From: JBKPIY01 sp046730475
Lineage (GTDB): Bacteria > Actinomycetota > Thermoleophilia > Solirubrobacterales > 70-9
Assembly: GCA_046730475.1 (NCBI GenBank)
Contig: JBKPIY010000056.1
Span: forward strand, 1-35,688
Direction: 5' to 3'
DNA length: 35,688 nucleotides
The notes under the pieces were generated by a model that made no database searches, had not been told where the DNA came from, and saw nothing but the letters and a program-made list of their open reading frames with translations. The position numbers and the translations under genes are program-made. Each line of letters opens with the position of its first letter. Positions within the stretch are counted from its first letter, which is position 1. Positions 24,980 through 32,533 of this stretch are shown one piece after another.

Positions 24980-26676
24980 CGCGACAGCTCCCTCTCGGCG
25001 ATCGGCGCCGGTTCCCTGCTGCGGGGCGGAAGGGTGTAGTCGGCGGCGCCGCGGAAGAAGTTGGGATTGAAGTAGGGATCCCCCGCCTCCAGCTCGCCGT
25101 ACCAGCGGTCGACGAAGAGCGCCCGGTCGATCACGTCGAAATCCAGCCGCCGGGAGGCCTCCGACCGGTGGCTGATCGTGCGGGGAGCGGGGGTGCAGAC
25201 GGCGCTGAGGCGCCGGCGGCGCAGCTCCAGACAGAGGTCGAAATCCTCGTACTGCCTGCTGTAGGCCTCCCTGAAGCCGCCGAGCTCGCGAAAGAGCGAG
25301 CGGCGCATGAGCACGCACTCCCGGCTCAGGGCGGAGACCTCGCGGGCGCAGGAAAGGGAGCCGTAATAGCCGTCGCCGTCGGCCGGGAAGCCGCGCATGG
25401 CGGGGGCCGCGGGATCGTAGAGGCCGACCGCGATCCCCGCCGCCTTGACGCGGCCGTCGGGATGGGTGAGCACCGGCCCGACCGCCCCGACACCCGGCAT
25501 CTCCGCGTAGATCAAGAGCTGCTCGATCCAGTCCGACTCCACCACCTCGGTGTCCTCTCCGAGGAAGACCAGGTATTCGCCGTCCGCCTCCTCCGCGCCG
25601 AGGTTCGACATCCGCGCCGGGCCGACGGGTCCCCCGGCGTCCACCACCCGCACGGGCCCGGCAGGTCCGGGCGGGCCGCCGGCGCCGTCCCAGGCGCCAT
25701 CGACGAGGATCGCCTCGAGGTTCGGATAGGCGGTCCTGGAGAGCAGCTCCTCGAGGGAGCGGTCGCGGCGGCCACCCGCTCGCGTCGCCGGGACGACGAC
25801 GCTGACCCTGGGGGGGCTCGAGCGGGGCTCGGGCCGCAGCTGGACGCGATGCGGAATCGAGGGATGGGGGACCGCCCTGGCCGAGAGGTCACGGCGGCGC
25901 AGATGGGAGCCGACGGCGCGAGCCTGAAGCTCGGGGACGCCGTCCTTCTCAGAGGTCCCCGACGCAATGCTCCCCGGGATCGCTCGCCAGTGGTAGAGGA
26001 TCCTCGGAATGTGGTGGATTCGCTCGGTTCGCTCCGAGAGGCGAAGCATGAACTCGAAGTCCTGGATCGTGTCGAAGGCCGGGTCGAAGCCGCCAATCTC
26101 GAGGGCCAGCTCGCGACGGACAACGAGCAGGTGGCCGATGTACATCGCCCCGAGCGCGTATACGGGAGACCAGTCGGGCTTGAAGAACGGGTCGGCGCGC
26201 CGGCCGTGGGGCGTGATCTTGTCCTGGTCGGAGTAGGCGACGTCGAGATCGCGCTCGGCGAATGCCCTCGCCACCGACAGCAGCGCGTCCCCGGTGAGGG
26301 CGTCGTCATGGTCGAGGAACGCGACCAGCTCCCCGCGGCACAGGCCAAGCGCCTCGTTCGACGCCCTGGATATCCCCGAGTTCTGATCGAGCAGCGTGGC
26401 CCTGATGCGGGCATCCCGGGAGAGGTATCGCCGGATCGTGCGTCGGGTGGCGGCCCGGGTGGAGCCGTCGTCAGCGATGCAGAGCTCCCAGTTCGGGTAG
26501 CGCTGGGCGCGCACCGAATCGATCGCCGCCCGCAGGTATCTCGGAGCGGTGTCGTAAGTCGGCATCACCACTGAGATCAGGGGGCGCTCGGGCAGGGATT
26601 GCAGCGAGGCCTGGGCCTCCGCTTTGCTGATGCGGGAGGCGGCGTACCGGGGCCTACGCAAGCGTGGCATCACCAT
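24976..26676 (-). CDS. Two-domain GT2 glycosyltransferase, second domain degenerate
   Basis: The 566-residue protein has a complete N-terminal GT2 domain: PLISVVMPTYDT at about 32-43, IADDGST at 68-73, and FLDHDDALTGD at 120-130 with the DxD metal site. DTIQDFEFMLRLSERT follows in the acceptor strand. The second GT2-like domain begins near 290 (RVSVVVPATRAGG). There the donor-site residues are weak (ILVDGAWDGAGG; FLGEDTEVVESDWIEQ), though YSRQYEDFDLCLELRRR is kept. It therefore resembles paired-domain glycan polymer transferases in which one half may be structural, which is inference. ATG 26676 follows the methyltransferase stop by 12 bp. Its stop is shared with the GT4 start (ATGA). Confidence 0.88.
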   Translation of the reverse strand: MVMPRLRRPRYAASRISKAEAQASLQSLPERPLISVVMPTYDTAPRYLRAAIDSVRAQRYPNWELCIADDGSTRAATRRTIRRYLSRDARIRATLLDQNSGISRASNEALGLCRGELVAFLDHDDALTGDALLSVARAFAERDLDVAYSDQDKITPHGRRADPFFKPDWSPVYALGAMYIGHLLVVRRELALEIGGFDPAFDTIQDFEFMLRLSERTERIHHIPRILYHWRAIPGSIASGTSEKDGVPELQARAVGSHLRRRDLSARAVPHPSIPHRVQLRPEPRSSPPRVSVVVPATRAGGRRDRSLEELLSRTAYPNLEAILVDGAWDGAGGPPGPAGPVRVVDAGGPVGPARMSNLGAEEADGEYLVFLGEDTEVVESDWIEQLLIYAEMPGVGAVGPVLTHPDGRVKAAGIAVGLYDPAAPAMRGFPADGDGYYGSLSCAREVSALSRECVLMRRSLFRELGGFREAYSRQYEDFDLCLELRRRRLSAVCTPAPRTISHRSEASRRLDFDVIDRALFVDRWYGELEAGDPYFNPNFFRGAADYTLPPRSREPAPIAERELSR

Positions 26677-26688
26677 TCCTGGGAGGCG

Positions 26689-27684
26689 CTATCTGACCCG
26701 TCGCAGCAGCTTCCCAACCGCTCGCAGGGGCTTCGTCAGCCGCCAGCTCAGGGACGCCTCGTACTCCGCCGCGATCAGCGCGGCGGGCGAGTCGGGTCCG
26801 CCCAAGCCCCATTCCACGTTCGTGGCTTCGAACGACTTCCGCATCAGCTCGCGGTGAAACTCCTCGCGCTGCGAGCCGAGCTCGGAGCGGAGGCGCGCCT
26901 CCATCCGGATCCTCAGCGTCTCGAGCTGCGCCCGCAGCACCTCGGAGTTGGCGACGGCCGCGACCAGCTCGCGCTCCTCGCCCGGGTCGGGGCGCCGGAG
27001 CTCGGCGGCGGAGATCGGAACGCCCCGCTTGCGCAGCAGCAACCAGGGCCCGGCTTCGCGGCGCTCGATTGCGAGGACCTCGAAGGCCCGTCCCCAATGT
27101 GCCCGCAGCCACCATTCGGAGTGGAAGACGGCCGAGCCGGCGCCGTCGAGCGACGAGAGGATCGTCATCCCGATCCGGCTCTCGTCCCAGTAAGCGCCGG
27201 TGAGCCTCTGATAGACCGCGGGCGCCCCGAGCGCCACCACCAGCAGGCCTCCGTCGGAGAGCAGGCGGTGGATCTCCAGCAGCCACTCGGCCCAGTCGTC
27301 GGCCAGCCGCGTGAACGCCGAGAGCGCCCAGACGAGCTGGAAGGATCCGTCCGGGAGCGCGAGGGGCGGGGAGGCCTCGCGCCCGATCGAGTGGAACGGC
27401 GGGCAGAGAGTCCGCTCGATCGGGGCGAGCGCCGCGGCGTCCCGCTCACATCCCCACACCTCCGCCGTCTCCGTCTCCGGGGCGAAATGGCGCAGCGCCC
27501 ACCCTCCGTCGCAGTCGAAGTCGAGGAGCCGCCGCCCATCCAGCGACCACCCCTCCGGCAACATCCCCAAGATCGCCTCGCGCGCCTCGCCGCCGGGTCC
27601 GCCACGGGCGGCAGGATCCCGAGCGCGGGCGAGCGCCGCGCCGTCACGGGCCCGATGCTCGCGAACCGAGGAACCGCCTACCAT
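26689..27684 (-). CDS. SAM-dependent methyltransferase with coiled C-terminal stalk
   Basis: The 331-residue product has motif I RLLDFDCDGGWALRHF (about 52-67). An FDCDGG loop replaces the more common xGCGxG, as in a known glycan-cluster variant. LVWALSAFTRLADDWAEWL is the motif IV region and LLSDGGLLVVALG strand 5. A helical stalk (AQLETLRIRMEARLRSELG) ends in LSWRLTKPLRAVGKLL, the same tail as the glycosyltransferase at 21814. I place the start at ATG 27684 because TACGAT ends 7 nt before it; an ATG three codons upstream (27693) lies inside that box. It is the first gene of the four-gene minus-strand unit and divergent from the epimerase gene. Confidence 0.82.
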   Translation of the reverse strand: MVGGSSVREHRARDGAALARARDPAARGGPGGEAREAILGMLPEGWSLDGRRLLDFDCDGGWALRHFAPETETAEVWGCERDAAALAPIERTLCPPFHSIGREASPPLALPDGSFQLVWALSAFTRLADDWAEWLLEIHRLLSDGGLLVVALGAPAVYQRLTGAYWDESRIGMTILSSLDGAGSAVFHSEWWLRAHWGRAFEVLAIERREAGPWLLLRKRGVPISAAELRRPDPGEERELVAAVANSEVLRAQLETLRIRMEARLRSELGSQREEFHRELMRKSFEATNVEWGLGGPDSPAALIAAEYEASLSWRLTKPLRAVGKLLRRVR

Positions 27685-27691
27685 CGGCGCC

Positions 27692-27697
27692 ATCGTA
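27692..27697 (-). promoter_or_regulatory. -10-like box TACGAT before the minus-strand methyltransferase unit
   Basis: The hexamer lies 7 nt before ATG 27684. It is close to the ideal TANNNT and probably drives the four-gene unit as a leaderless message. Confidence 0.4.
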
Positions 27698-27730
27698 GAG
27701 CCTGCGTGCGGGGGCCGATCGGCCCTCTGG

Positions 27731-27736
27731 TATCAG
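27731..27736 (+). promoter_or_regulatory. -10-like box in TGGTATCAGTC before the first epimerase
   Basis: TATCAG ends 8 nt before ATG 27745 with no Shine-Dalgarno sequence. It lies 34 bp from the divergent TACGAT box. Confidence 0.4.
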
Positions 27737-27744
27737 TCCCGGCC

Positions 27745-28824
27745 ATGATCCTGATCACCGGCGGAGCCGGCTTCATCGGCTCGAACCTGGCGGTTTCGCT
27801 CGCGCGCCGCCACCCCGAATGGGAGATCATCGCGCTCGACAACCTGCATCGCCGCGGGTCCGAGCTGAATCGGGCGCGCCTCGCGGAGGCGGGGGTTCGG
27901 TTCGTCCGCGGCGACGTTCGCGAGCCCGACGATCTCGGCCGGCTCGGGGCGGTCAGCGCCCTGATCGAGTGCTCCGCCGAGTCGTCGGCCTTGAGCGGCC
28001 TCGACGGCGACACCGCCCTCGTCGTCCACACCAATCTCACCGGCGCCTACAACTGCCTCGAGTTGGCCCGCCGGGAGGACGCCTTCCTGGTGTTCCTCTC
28101 CACCAGCCGCGTCTATCCCGTCGCGCCCCTGAACGACCTCGCCTACGAGGAAACGGCGACCCGATTCGAGCTCTGCGACGACCAGGAGCTCTCGGGGGCG
28201 TCCTCAGCCGGGATCTCGGAGGAGTTTCCGCTGACCGGCGCTCGCACCCTCTACGGGTCGACCAAGCTGGCGGCGGAGCTCCTGATCGAGGAGTACCGGG
28301 CGATGTTCGGGCTGCGGGCGGTCGTCAACCGCTGCGGGGTGATCGCCGGCCCCTGGCAGATGGGCAAGGTGGATCAGGGTGTGTTCACCCACTGGCTGCT
28401 CAGCCATCACTTCGGGAGGCCGCTGACCTACATCGGCTACGGAGGCGCCGGCAAGCAGGTCCGGGACCTGCTCCACGTGGAGGACCTGGTCGACCTGGTC
28501 GAGGAGCAGCTCGACGGGCCCGATCGCTGGGACGGCGAGGTTGTCAACGTGGGAGGGGGTCGTCCGACCAGCCTCTCGCTGCTCGAGGCGACCGACCTCT
28601 GCCGTGAGCTGACGGGGAACGAGGTTCCGATCTCTCCCCACCCCGACCCCCGGCCCGGGGACGTCCGGATCTACCTGTCGGACTGCGCGCGGGTGTTCGA
28701 ACGCGGCGCCTGGAGGCCGCGCCGCCCCGCGCGACAGATCCTCGCCGACATCGGCGACTGGATCGCCGGGCACGAGTCGCTGCTCGGGGACGCGCTCGGG
28801 GTCGGCGCCGGCAGCGGGAAGTAG
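27745..28824 (+). CDS. NAD-dependent sugar epimerase/dehydratase, CDP-paratose 2-epimerase-like (canonical YxxxK)
   Basis: The 359-residue extended SDR protein has ITGGAGFIGSNL at the N-terminus (Rossmann loop, residues 4-15). Tyr170 and Lys174 in LYGSTKLAAE form a full YxxxK. GYGGAGKQVRDLLHVEDL is the substrate-side motif typical of CDP-tyvelose/paratose 2-epimerases and UDP-sugar 4-epimerases. Closest by eye is the CDP-paratose 2-epimerase group, but no other CDP-sugar synthesis gene is in the window, so the actual nucleotide sugar is open. It is the first gene of a plus-strand unit, with the second epimerase 9 bp after its stop codon. Confidence 0.87.
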   Translation: MILITGGAGFIGSNLAVSLARRHPEWEIIALDNLHRRGSELNRARLAEAGVRFVRGDVREPDDLGRLGAVSALIECSAESSALSGLDGDTALVVHTNLTGAYNCLELARREDAFLVFLSTSRVYPVAPLNDLAYEETATRFELCDDQELSGASSAGISEEFPLTGARTLYGSTKLAAELLIEEYRAMFGLRAVVNRCGVIAGPWQMGKVDQGVFTHWLLSHHFGRPLTYIGYGGAGKQVRDLLHVEDLVDLVEEQLDGPDRWDGEVVNVGGGRPTSLSLLEATDLCRELTGNEVPISPHPDPRPGDVRIYLSDCARVFERGAWRPRRPARQILADIGDWIAGHESLLGDALGVGAGSGK

Positions 28825-28833
28825 GGTGAGCCG

Positions 28834-29907
28834 GTGGCGGTAGCGGTGGTGACCGGTTCCGGGGGCTTGATCGGCTCCGAGTCCGTCAGGCACCTGGTCG
28901 AGACGGGCTGGGAGGTGATCGGCCTGGAGAACGACATGCGCGCCGCCTTCTTCGGCCCCGACGCCTCCACCGCCCCGGTGACCCGAGAGCTCTCCGACGG
29001 ATACCCGGAGTTTCGCTCGCTCGACGTCGACATCCGGGACGCCGACGCTGTCGCCCGGGCCTTCTCCTCCGAGCCGGGCCGGATCGGGCTCGTCATCCAC
29101 GCGGCCGCCCAGCCGTCCCACGATTGGGCGGCGCGGGATCCGCAGACCGACTTCGGGGTGAATGCCAACGGCACCCTCAATCTGCTGGAGGCGACCCGCC
29201 GGCTCGCCCCGGATGCCACCTTCATCTTCTGCTCCACCAACAAGGTGTATGGGGACACCCCGAATCGGCTCCCGCTCGAGGAGCGCGAGTCGCGGCTGGA
29301 GCTGCCGGAGGGCCACCGCTACCACCGCGGCATCGACACCAGCATGTCGATCGACCGCTCCACCCATTCGCTGTTCGGTGCCTCGAAGGCGGCCGCCGAC
29401 CTGCTCGTCCAGGAGTACGGCCGCTATTTCGGGATCCCGACGGCGTGCTTCAGGGGCGGCTGTCTGACAGGGCCACAGCACGCCGGCGCGAAGCTGCACG
29501 GCTTCCTCGCCTACCTGATGAAGTGCACGGTGACCGGGGCCGGCTACACCGTGTTCGGCTACGGGGGCAAGCAGGTGCGCGACAACATCCACAGCGCCGA
29601 CCTCGTCGCCTGCTTCCACGCCTTCTACCGGGCACCGCGCACCGCGGCCGTCTACAACATCGGCGGCGGCCGGTCCTCGAACTGCTCGATGCTCGAGGCG
29701 ATCGAGGCCTGCGAGCGGATCGCCTCGCGCGAGCTCGCCTGGGAGCTCTCCGACGAGAACCGGATCGGCGATCACCGCTGGTGGATCTCCGACTTGAGCG
29801 AGTTCCAGGCCGACTACCCGGACTGGCAGCTTCGCTACGGGATCGAGGAGACGCTTCGGGAGATCTACGAGCACAACGTCGAGCGCTGGACGGCGGCGGC
29901 GGCGTGA
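28834..29907 (+). CDS. CDP-paratose 2-epimerase-like SDR paralog with Phe in place of the catalytic Tyr
   Basis: The 357-residue protein has VVTGSGGLIGSESV at the N-terminus and CSTNKVYGDTPN in the middle. GPQHAGAKLHGFLAYLM and FGYGGKQVRDNIHSADLV follow, motifs that match the CDP-tyvelose/paratose epimerase group better than the neighbour does. The active-site segment reads SLFGASKAAAD: Phe181 stands where the Tyr of YxxxK is expected, while Lys185 is kept. This subgroup may use another base or have another role. GTG 28834 is 9 bp after the first epimerase; TAGGGT overlaps that stop codon and ends 6 nt before the GTG. It is coupled to the next glycosyltransferase by a GTGA overlap. Confidence 0.87.
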   Translation: MAVAVVTGSGGLIGSESVRHLVETGWEVIGLENDMRAAFFGPDASTAPVTRELSDGYPEFRSLDVDIRDADAVARAFSSEPGRIGLVIHAAAQPSHDWAARDPQTDFGVNANGTLNLLEATRRLAPDATFIFCSTNKVYGDTPNRLPLEERESRLELPEGHRYHRGIDTSMSIDRSTHSLFGASKAAADLLVQEYGRYFGIPTACFRGGCLTGPQHAGAKLHGFLAYLMKCTVTGAGYTVFGYGGKQVRDNIHSADLVACFHAFYRAPRTAAVYNIGGGRSSNCSMLEAIEACERIASRELAWELSDENRIGDHRWWISDLSEFQADYPDWQLRYGIEETLREIYEHNVERWTAAAA

Positions 29908-30794
29908 AGCTCTCCGTGCTGATGCCCGCGCAGGGCGAGGAGGAGTCGATCGGGGCTACGCTCGGTACCACCGTCGACGCGCTGGAGCGGGAGGCGATCG
30001 ACTACGAGATCGTCGTCGTCGACGATCACAGTCGCGACCGAACGAAGGAGGTGGTCGGGCGGATCGCTGCTGGGAACCCCCGGGTCCGTTGCGTGAGCTC
30101 CGCCAACGACCGCGGCTTCGGGTTCACGGTTCGCGCCGGGCTCGACCAGTACACCGGCGATGCCGTTGCCCTGATGATGGCCGACGGCTCCGATCACCCC
30201 GAGGATTTGATCCGCTACCACAGGGCGCTCGAGCAGGGCTGGGAGTGCGTGTTCGGCTCCCGCTTCATGCGCGGCTCCCGGGTGGAGGGCTACCCCCGCC
30301 TCAAGCTGGTGATCAACCGGCTCGCCAACTGGTTCATTCGGGCGATCTTCAGGCACGGCTACAACGACACCACCAACGCCTTCAAGGCCTACCGCCGCGA
30401 GGTCATCGACGCGATCCAGCCGCTGCTCTCGAATCACTTCAACCTCACCGTCGAGATGCCGCTGAAGGCGATCGTCCGTGGCCACAGCTACTGCGTGCTC
30501 CCGATCGCCTGGAGCAATCGCTCAGCCGGTCGATCGAAGCTGGGCATCCGGGAGATGGGAAGCCGCTACTTGTTCATCGTCCTCTACGTCTGGCTCGAGC
30601 ATCATCTGAGCCGCGGCGACTACCGGCGCCGTGACCCGTCCAGGGCCGTGCACGAGGGAATCCAGGAACCCTCGCCCCCTCCCGAGGCCGTTGGCGCTGA
30701 TACCGATATCGAGTCGGTCTCGCCGGCCGCCGCGCCCCGATCACGGGGAGGCCCGCCCGCAGACCGTGATCGGCCCCGTGGCGGCGAGCTGTAG
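29904..30794 (+). CDS. Glycosyltransferase, GT2 (dolichyl/polyprenyl-phosphate sugar transferase-like, no C-terminal membrane pair)
   Basis: The 296-residue protein begins VKLSVLMPAQGEEESIG. It has IVVVDDHSRDRTKEV (DDH at 40-42) and LMMADGSDHPEDLIRYH (about 90-106), with AGRSKLGIREMGSRYLFIV near residue 210. It resembles dolichyl-phosphate mannosyltransferase-type GT2 enzymes. A moderately hydrophobic segment near 215-230 and a disordered Pro/Arg-rich tail follow, but no two-helix anchor like that of the gene at 7735. GTG 29904 overlaps the epimerase stop in GTGA. The 3' end overlaps the convergent membrane protein gene by 54 bp. It may load a sugar made by the two epimerases onto a lipid carrier. 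Confidence 0.87.
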   Translation: MKLSVLMPAQGEEESIGATLGTTVDALEREAIDYEIVVVDDHSRDRTKEVVGRIAAGNPRVRCVSSANDRGFGFTVRAGLDQYTGDAVALMMADGSDHPEDLIRYHRALEQGWECVFGSRFMRGSRVEGYPRLKLVINRLANWFIRAIFRHGYNDTTNAFKAYRREVIDAIQPLLSNHFNLTVEMPLKAIVRGHSYCVLPIAWSNRSAGRSKLGIREMGSRYLFIVLYVWLEHHLSRGDYRRRDPSRAVHEGIQEPSPPPEAVGADTDIESVSPAAAPRSRGGPPADRDRPRGGEL

Positions 30795-32528
30795 CTGCCA
30801 GGGTCGGCTCGACCGGTCCCCGGGGATCGCGACCACGGCCGCGCCGTGCAGGGTTCCGGCGACCACCGGGAAGGAATCGGCCGCGTAGCGCCGCAGGCTC
30901 GCGTCCGCCCTCACCTTGGGGGGCGCCCGGAGGATCACGCCGCCCCGGGGCAGGCTCACAATCGGTGAGGCGCCACCGGCCGGGCGTACCGTCAAGCAGC
31001 TTCCGCGCGCGGCGACCCGGGCGCCGGCGGGGCCGACCAGCCGCGGCGCCGGTCCGGCCGGGGCGGGCGCCGAGGCGACATGCCGGAACGACAGCCGCAG
31101 GGCGCTCGCCAGCACCTTGTCGGCTGCCACCCGACCCGGCTCGGGCGCCGCCGCCAGCTGGGCGGGCGAATATGCCGGCGAGCCGAACTTGTCCACCGCC
31201 GACAGGTAAGAGCCGGCGTCGACGAGGTTGAAGTGGGGGAAGTCGGAGTTCTCCTGGGTCAGCAGGAATCCAGGTCGGACCGTGTCGGCTGCGATCTCGA
31301 GCCCGCCGAGACCTCCTCGCACGACGGTTGTTGCGGCCACCAGCGAGCGGTAGGACTGGTGTAGAGCGGAGAGATTGCTGATCGAAATCGAGCCGACCAC
31401 CGCGAACACGGCGACCAGCGCCCGCCAGCCGGGCCGCGCGCCCCGGACCAGCTCCGCGGCGATCAGCAGCACGAAGATCCCGCCCAGGTACTGATACCGC
31501 GAGGCCGTCGGCGGGCGCCCCCAGTTCGCGTTCGCCGCGGTCAAGTACCAGAACGACAGCGCGATCGCGAGCGCGACCCAGAGCGAGCCGGGAACTGGCC
31601 GCATCGCTCGAAGCCGAACCGCCGCCGCGACCACCACCACGATCAGCAGGGGGCGCCCCCAGCCGAGAAGGGGATCGGCGGAGACGCTGGAGGTGGATCC
31701 GACGCCAAGGCCACGGCCGAGGCTGAACAGCGAGGACACGCTCGACGCCATCCCGTCGAGGACGTAGGAGGGGCTGGTAGCGACGTTGTTGAAATTGAGC
31801 TGGCTGGGGGCGGTGTCTCCCCAGCCGAGGTACCAGACCGCGTAGAGGAGGACCGGCACCGCGACGACATATGCGCGGCGCGCCGGCCCTCGGTCCAGGG
31901 CGAGGGCGACCGCGGCCCCCACCGCGAAGGGGAGCCCGACCTCGGAGAAGGCGAACGACCCGACCAGCAGGGCGCAGGCGATCGCGTCGCCGCGCGAGTC
32001 CCTGCGCTCGAGCGCCACCAGGGCGCCGAGGCCGCACGCCATCGAGCCGAAGAAGGAGAGCTGGAACGGGGTCAGGAGGTCCTGGTAGGCGGACCCCATG
32101 AACAGGACCAGCACCGTGGCGGCGAGGGCGAGCCAGTCGCCGACCCGCCGGCGCAGGTAGACGAACAGGAGCACGGCGCTGGCCAGGAAGATCGAGGTGG
32201 AGACGACCGCGAACGGGAGCAGGGAGTCCATTCCGAGGGTCGCCTGGATCGCTTTGTAGATCGCCGCCGGCGCCAGGATGATGTGGTTGGCGTGGGGGTC
32301 GAGGAAGGCGTGGGCGCTGAAGCCGCGCCGGTGCAGGAGGAGATCCCAGTCGTCTATCAAGAACGTGAGGTGGGACTGCCACGCGATCAGGAGGGCCCCC
32401 GCCCCAGCCGCCGCGGCAAGAAGCAGGACGGTGGGGGGACGGATTGCAGCCAGGCGGGAGGACAGCGAAAGCCCGGATCGCTCGCGCGGGAGCAGGTCCG
32501 GAACCGCTTGGCGCTCGCCCGCTTCCAC
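30741..32528 (-). CDS. GT-C-like polytopic membrane protein (tandem copy B)
   Basis: The protein has about 595 residues, with roughly ten hydrophobic segments up to about residue 390 and a large C-terminal exoplasmic region. LIDDWDLLLHRRGFS at about 57-71 is an Asp-rich first loop like that of GT-C enzymes that use polyprenyl-phosphate sugars. The copy at 32534 has the same architecture: matching TLGMDS, FFGSM, WYLGWG, WGRPLL and RYQYLG blocks, and a shared end with PGDRSSRPWQLQL and GPITVC. The start is uncertain. GTG 32528, 5 bp after the previous stop, gives a length equal to the neighbour's, but no Shine-Dalgarno sequence is seen; other starts further downstream are possible. Sugar donor and acceptor are unknown. 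Confidence 0.82.
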   Translation of the reverse strand: MEAGERQAVPDLLPRERSGLSLSSRLAAIRPPTVLLLAAAAGAGALLIAWQSHLTFLIDDWDLLLHRRGFSAHAFLDPHANHIILAPAAIYKAIQATLGMDSLLPFAVVSTSIFLASAVLLFVYLRRRVGDWLALAATVLVLFMGSAYQDLLTPFQLSFFGSMACGLGALVALERRDSRGDAIACALLVGSFAFSEVGLPFAVGAAVALALDRGPARRAYVVAVPVLLYAVWYLGWGDTAPSQLNFNNVATSPSYVLDGMASSVSSLFSLGRGLGVGSTSSVSADPLLGWGRPLLIVVVVAAAVRLRAMRPVPGSLWVALAIALSFWYLTAANANWGRPPTASRYQYLGGIFVLLIAAELVRGARPGWRALVAVFAVVGSISISNLSALHQSYRSLVAATTVVRGGLGGLEIAADTVRPGFLLTQENSDFPHFNLVDAGSYLSAVDKFGSPAYSPAQLAAAPEPGRVAADKVLASALRLSFRHVASAPAPAGPAPRLVGPAGARVAARGSCLTVRPAGGASPIVSLPRGGVILRAPPKVRADASLRRYAADSFPVVAGTLHGAAVVAIPGDRSSRPWQLQLAATGPITVCGRASP

Positions 32529-32533
32529 CGCGC

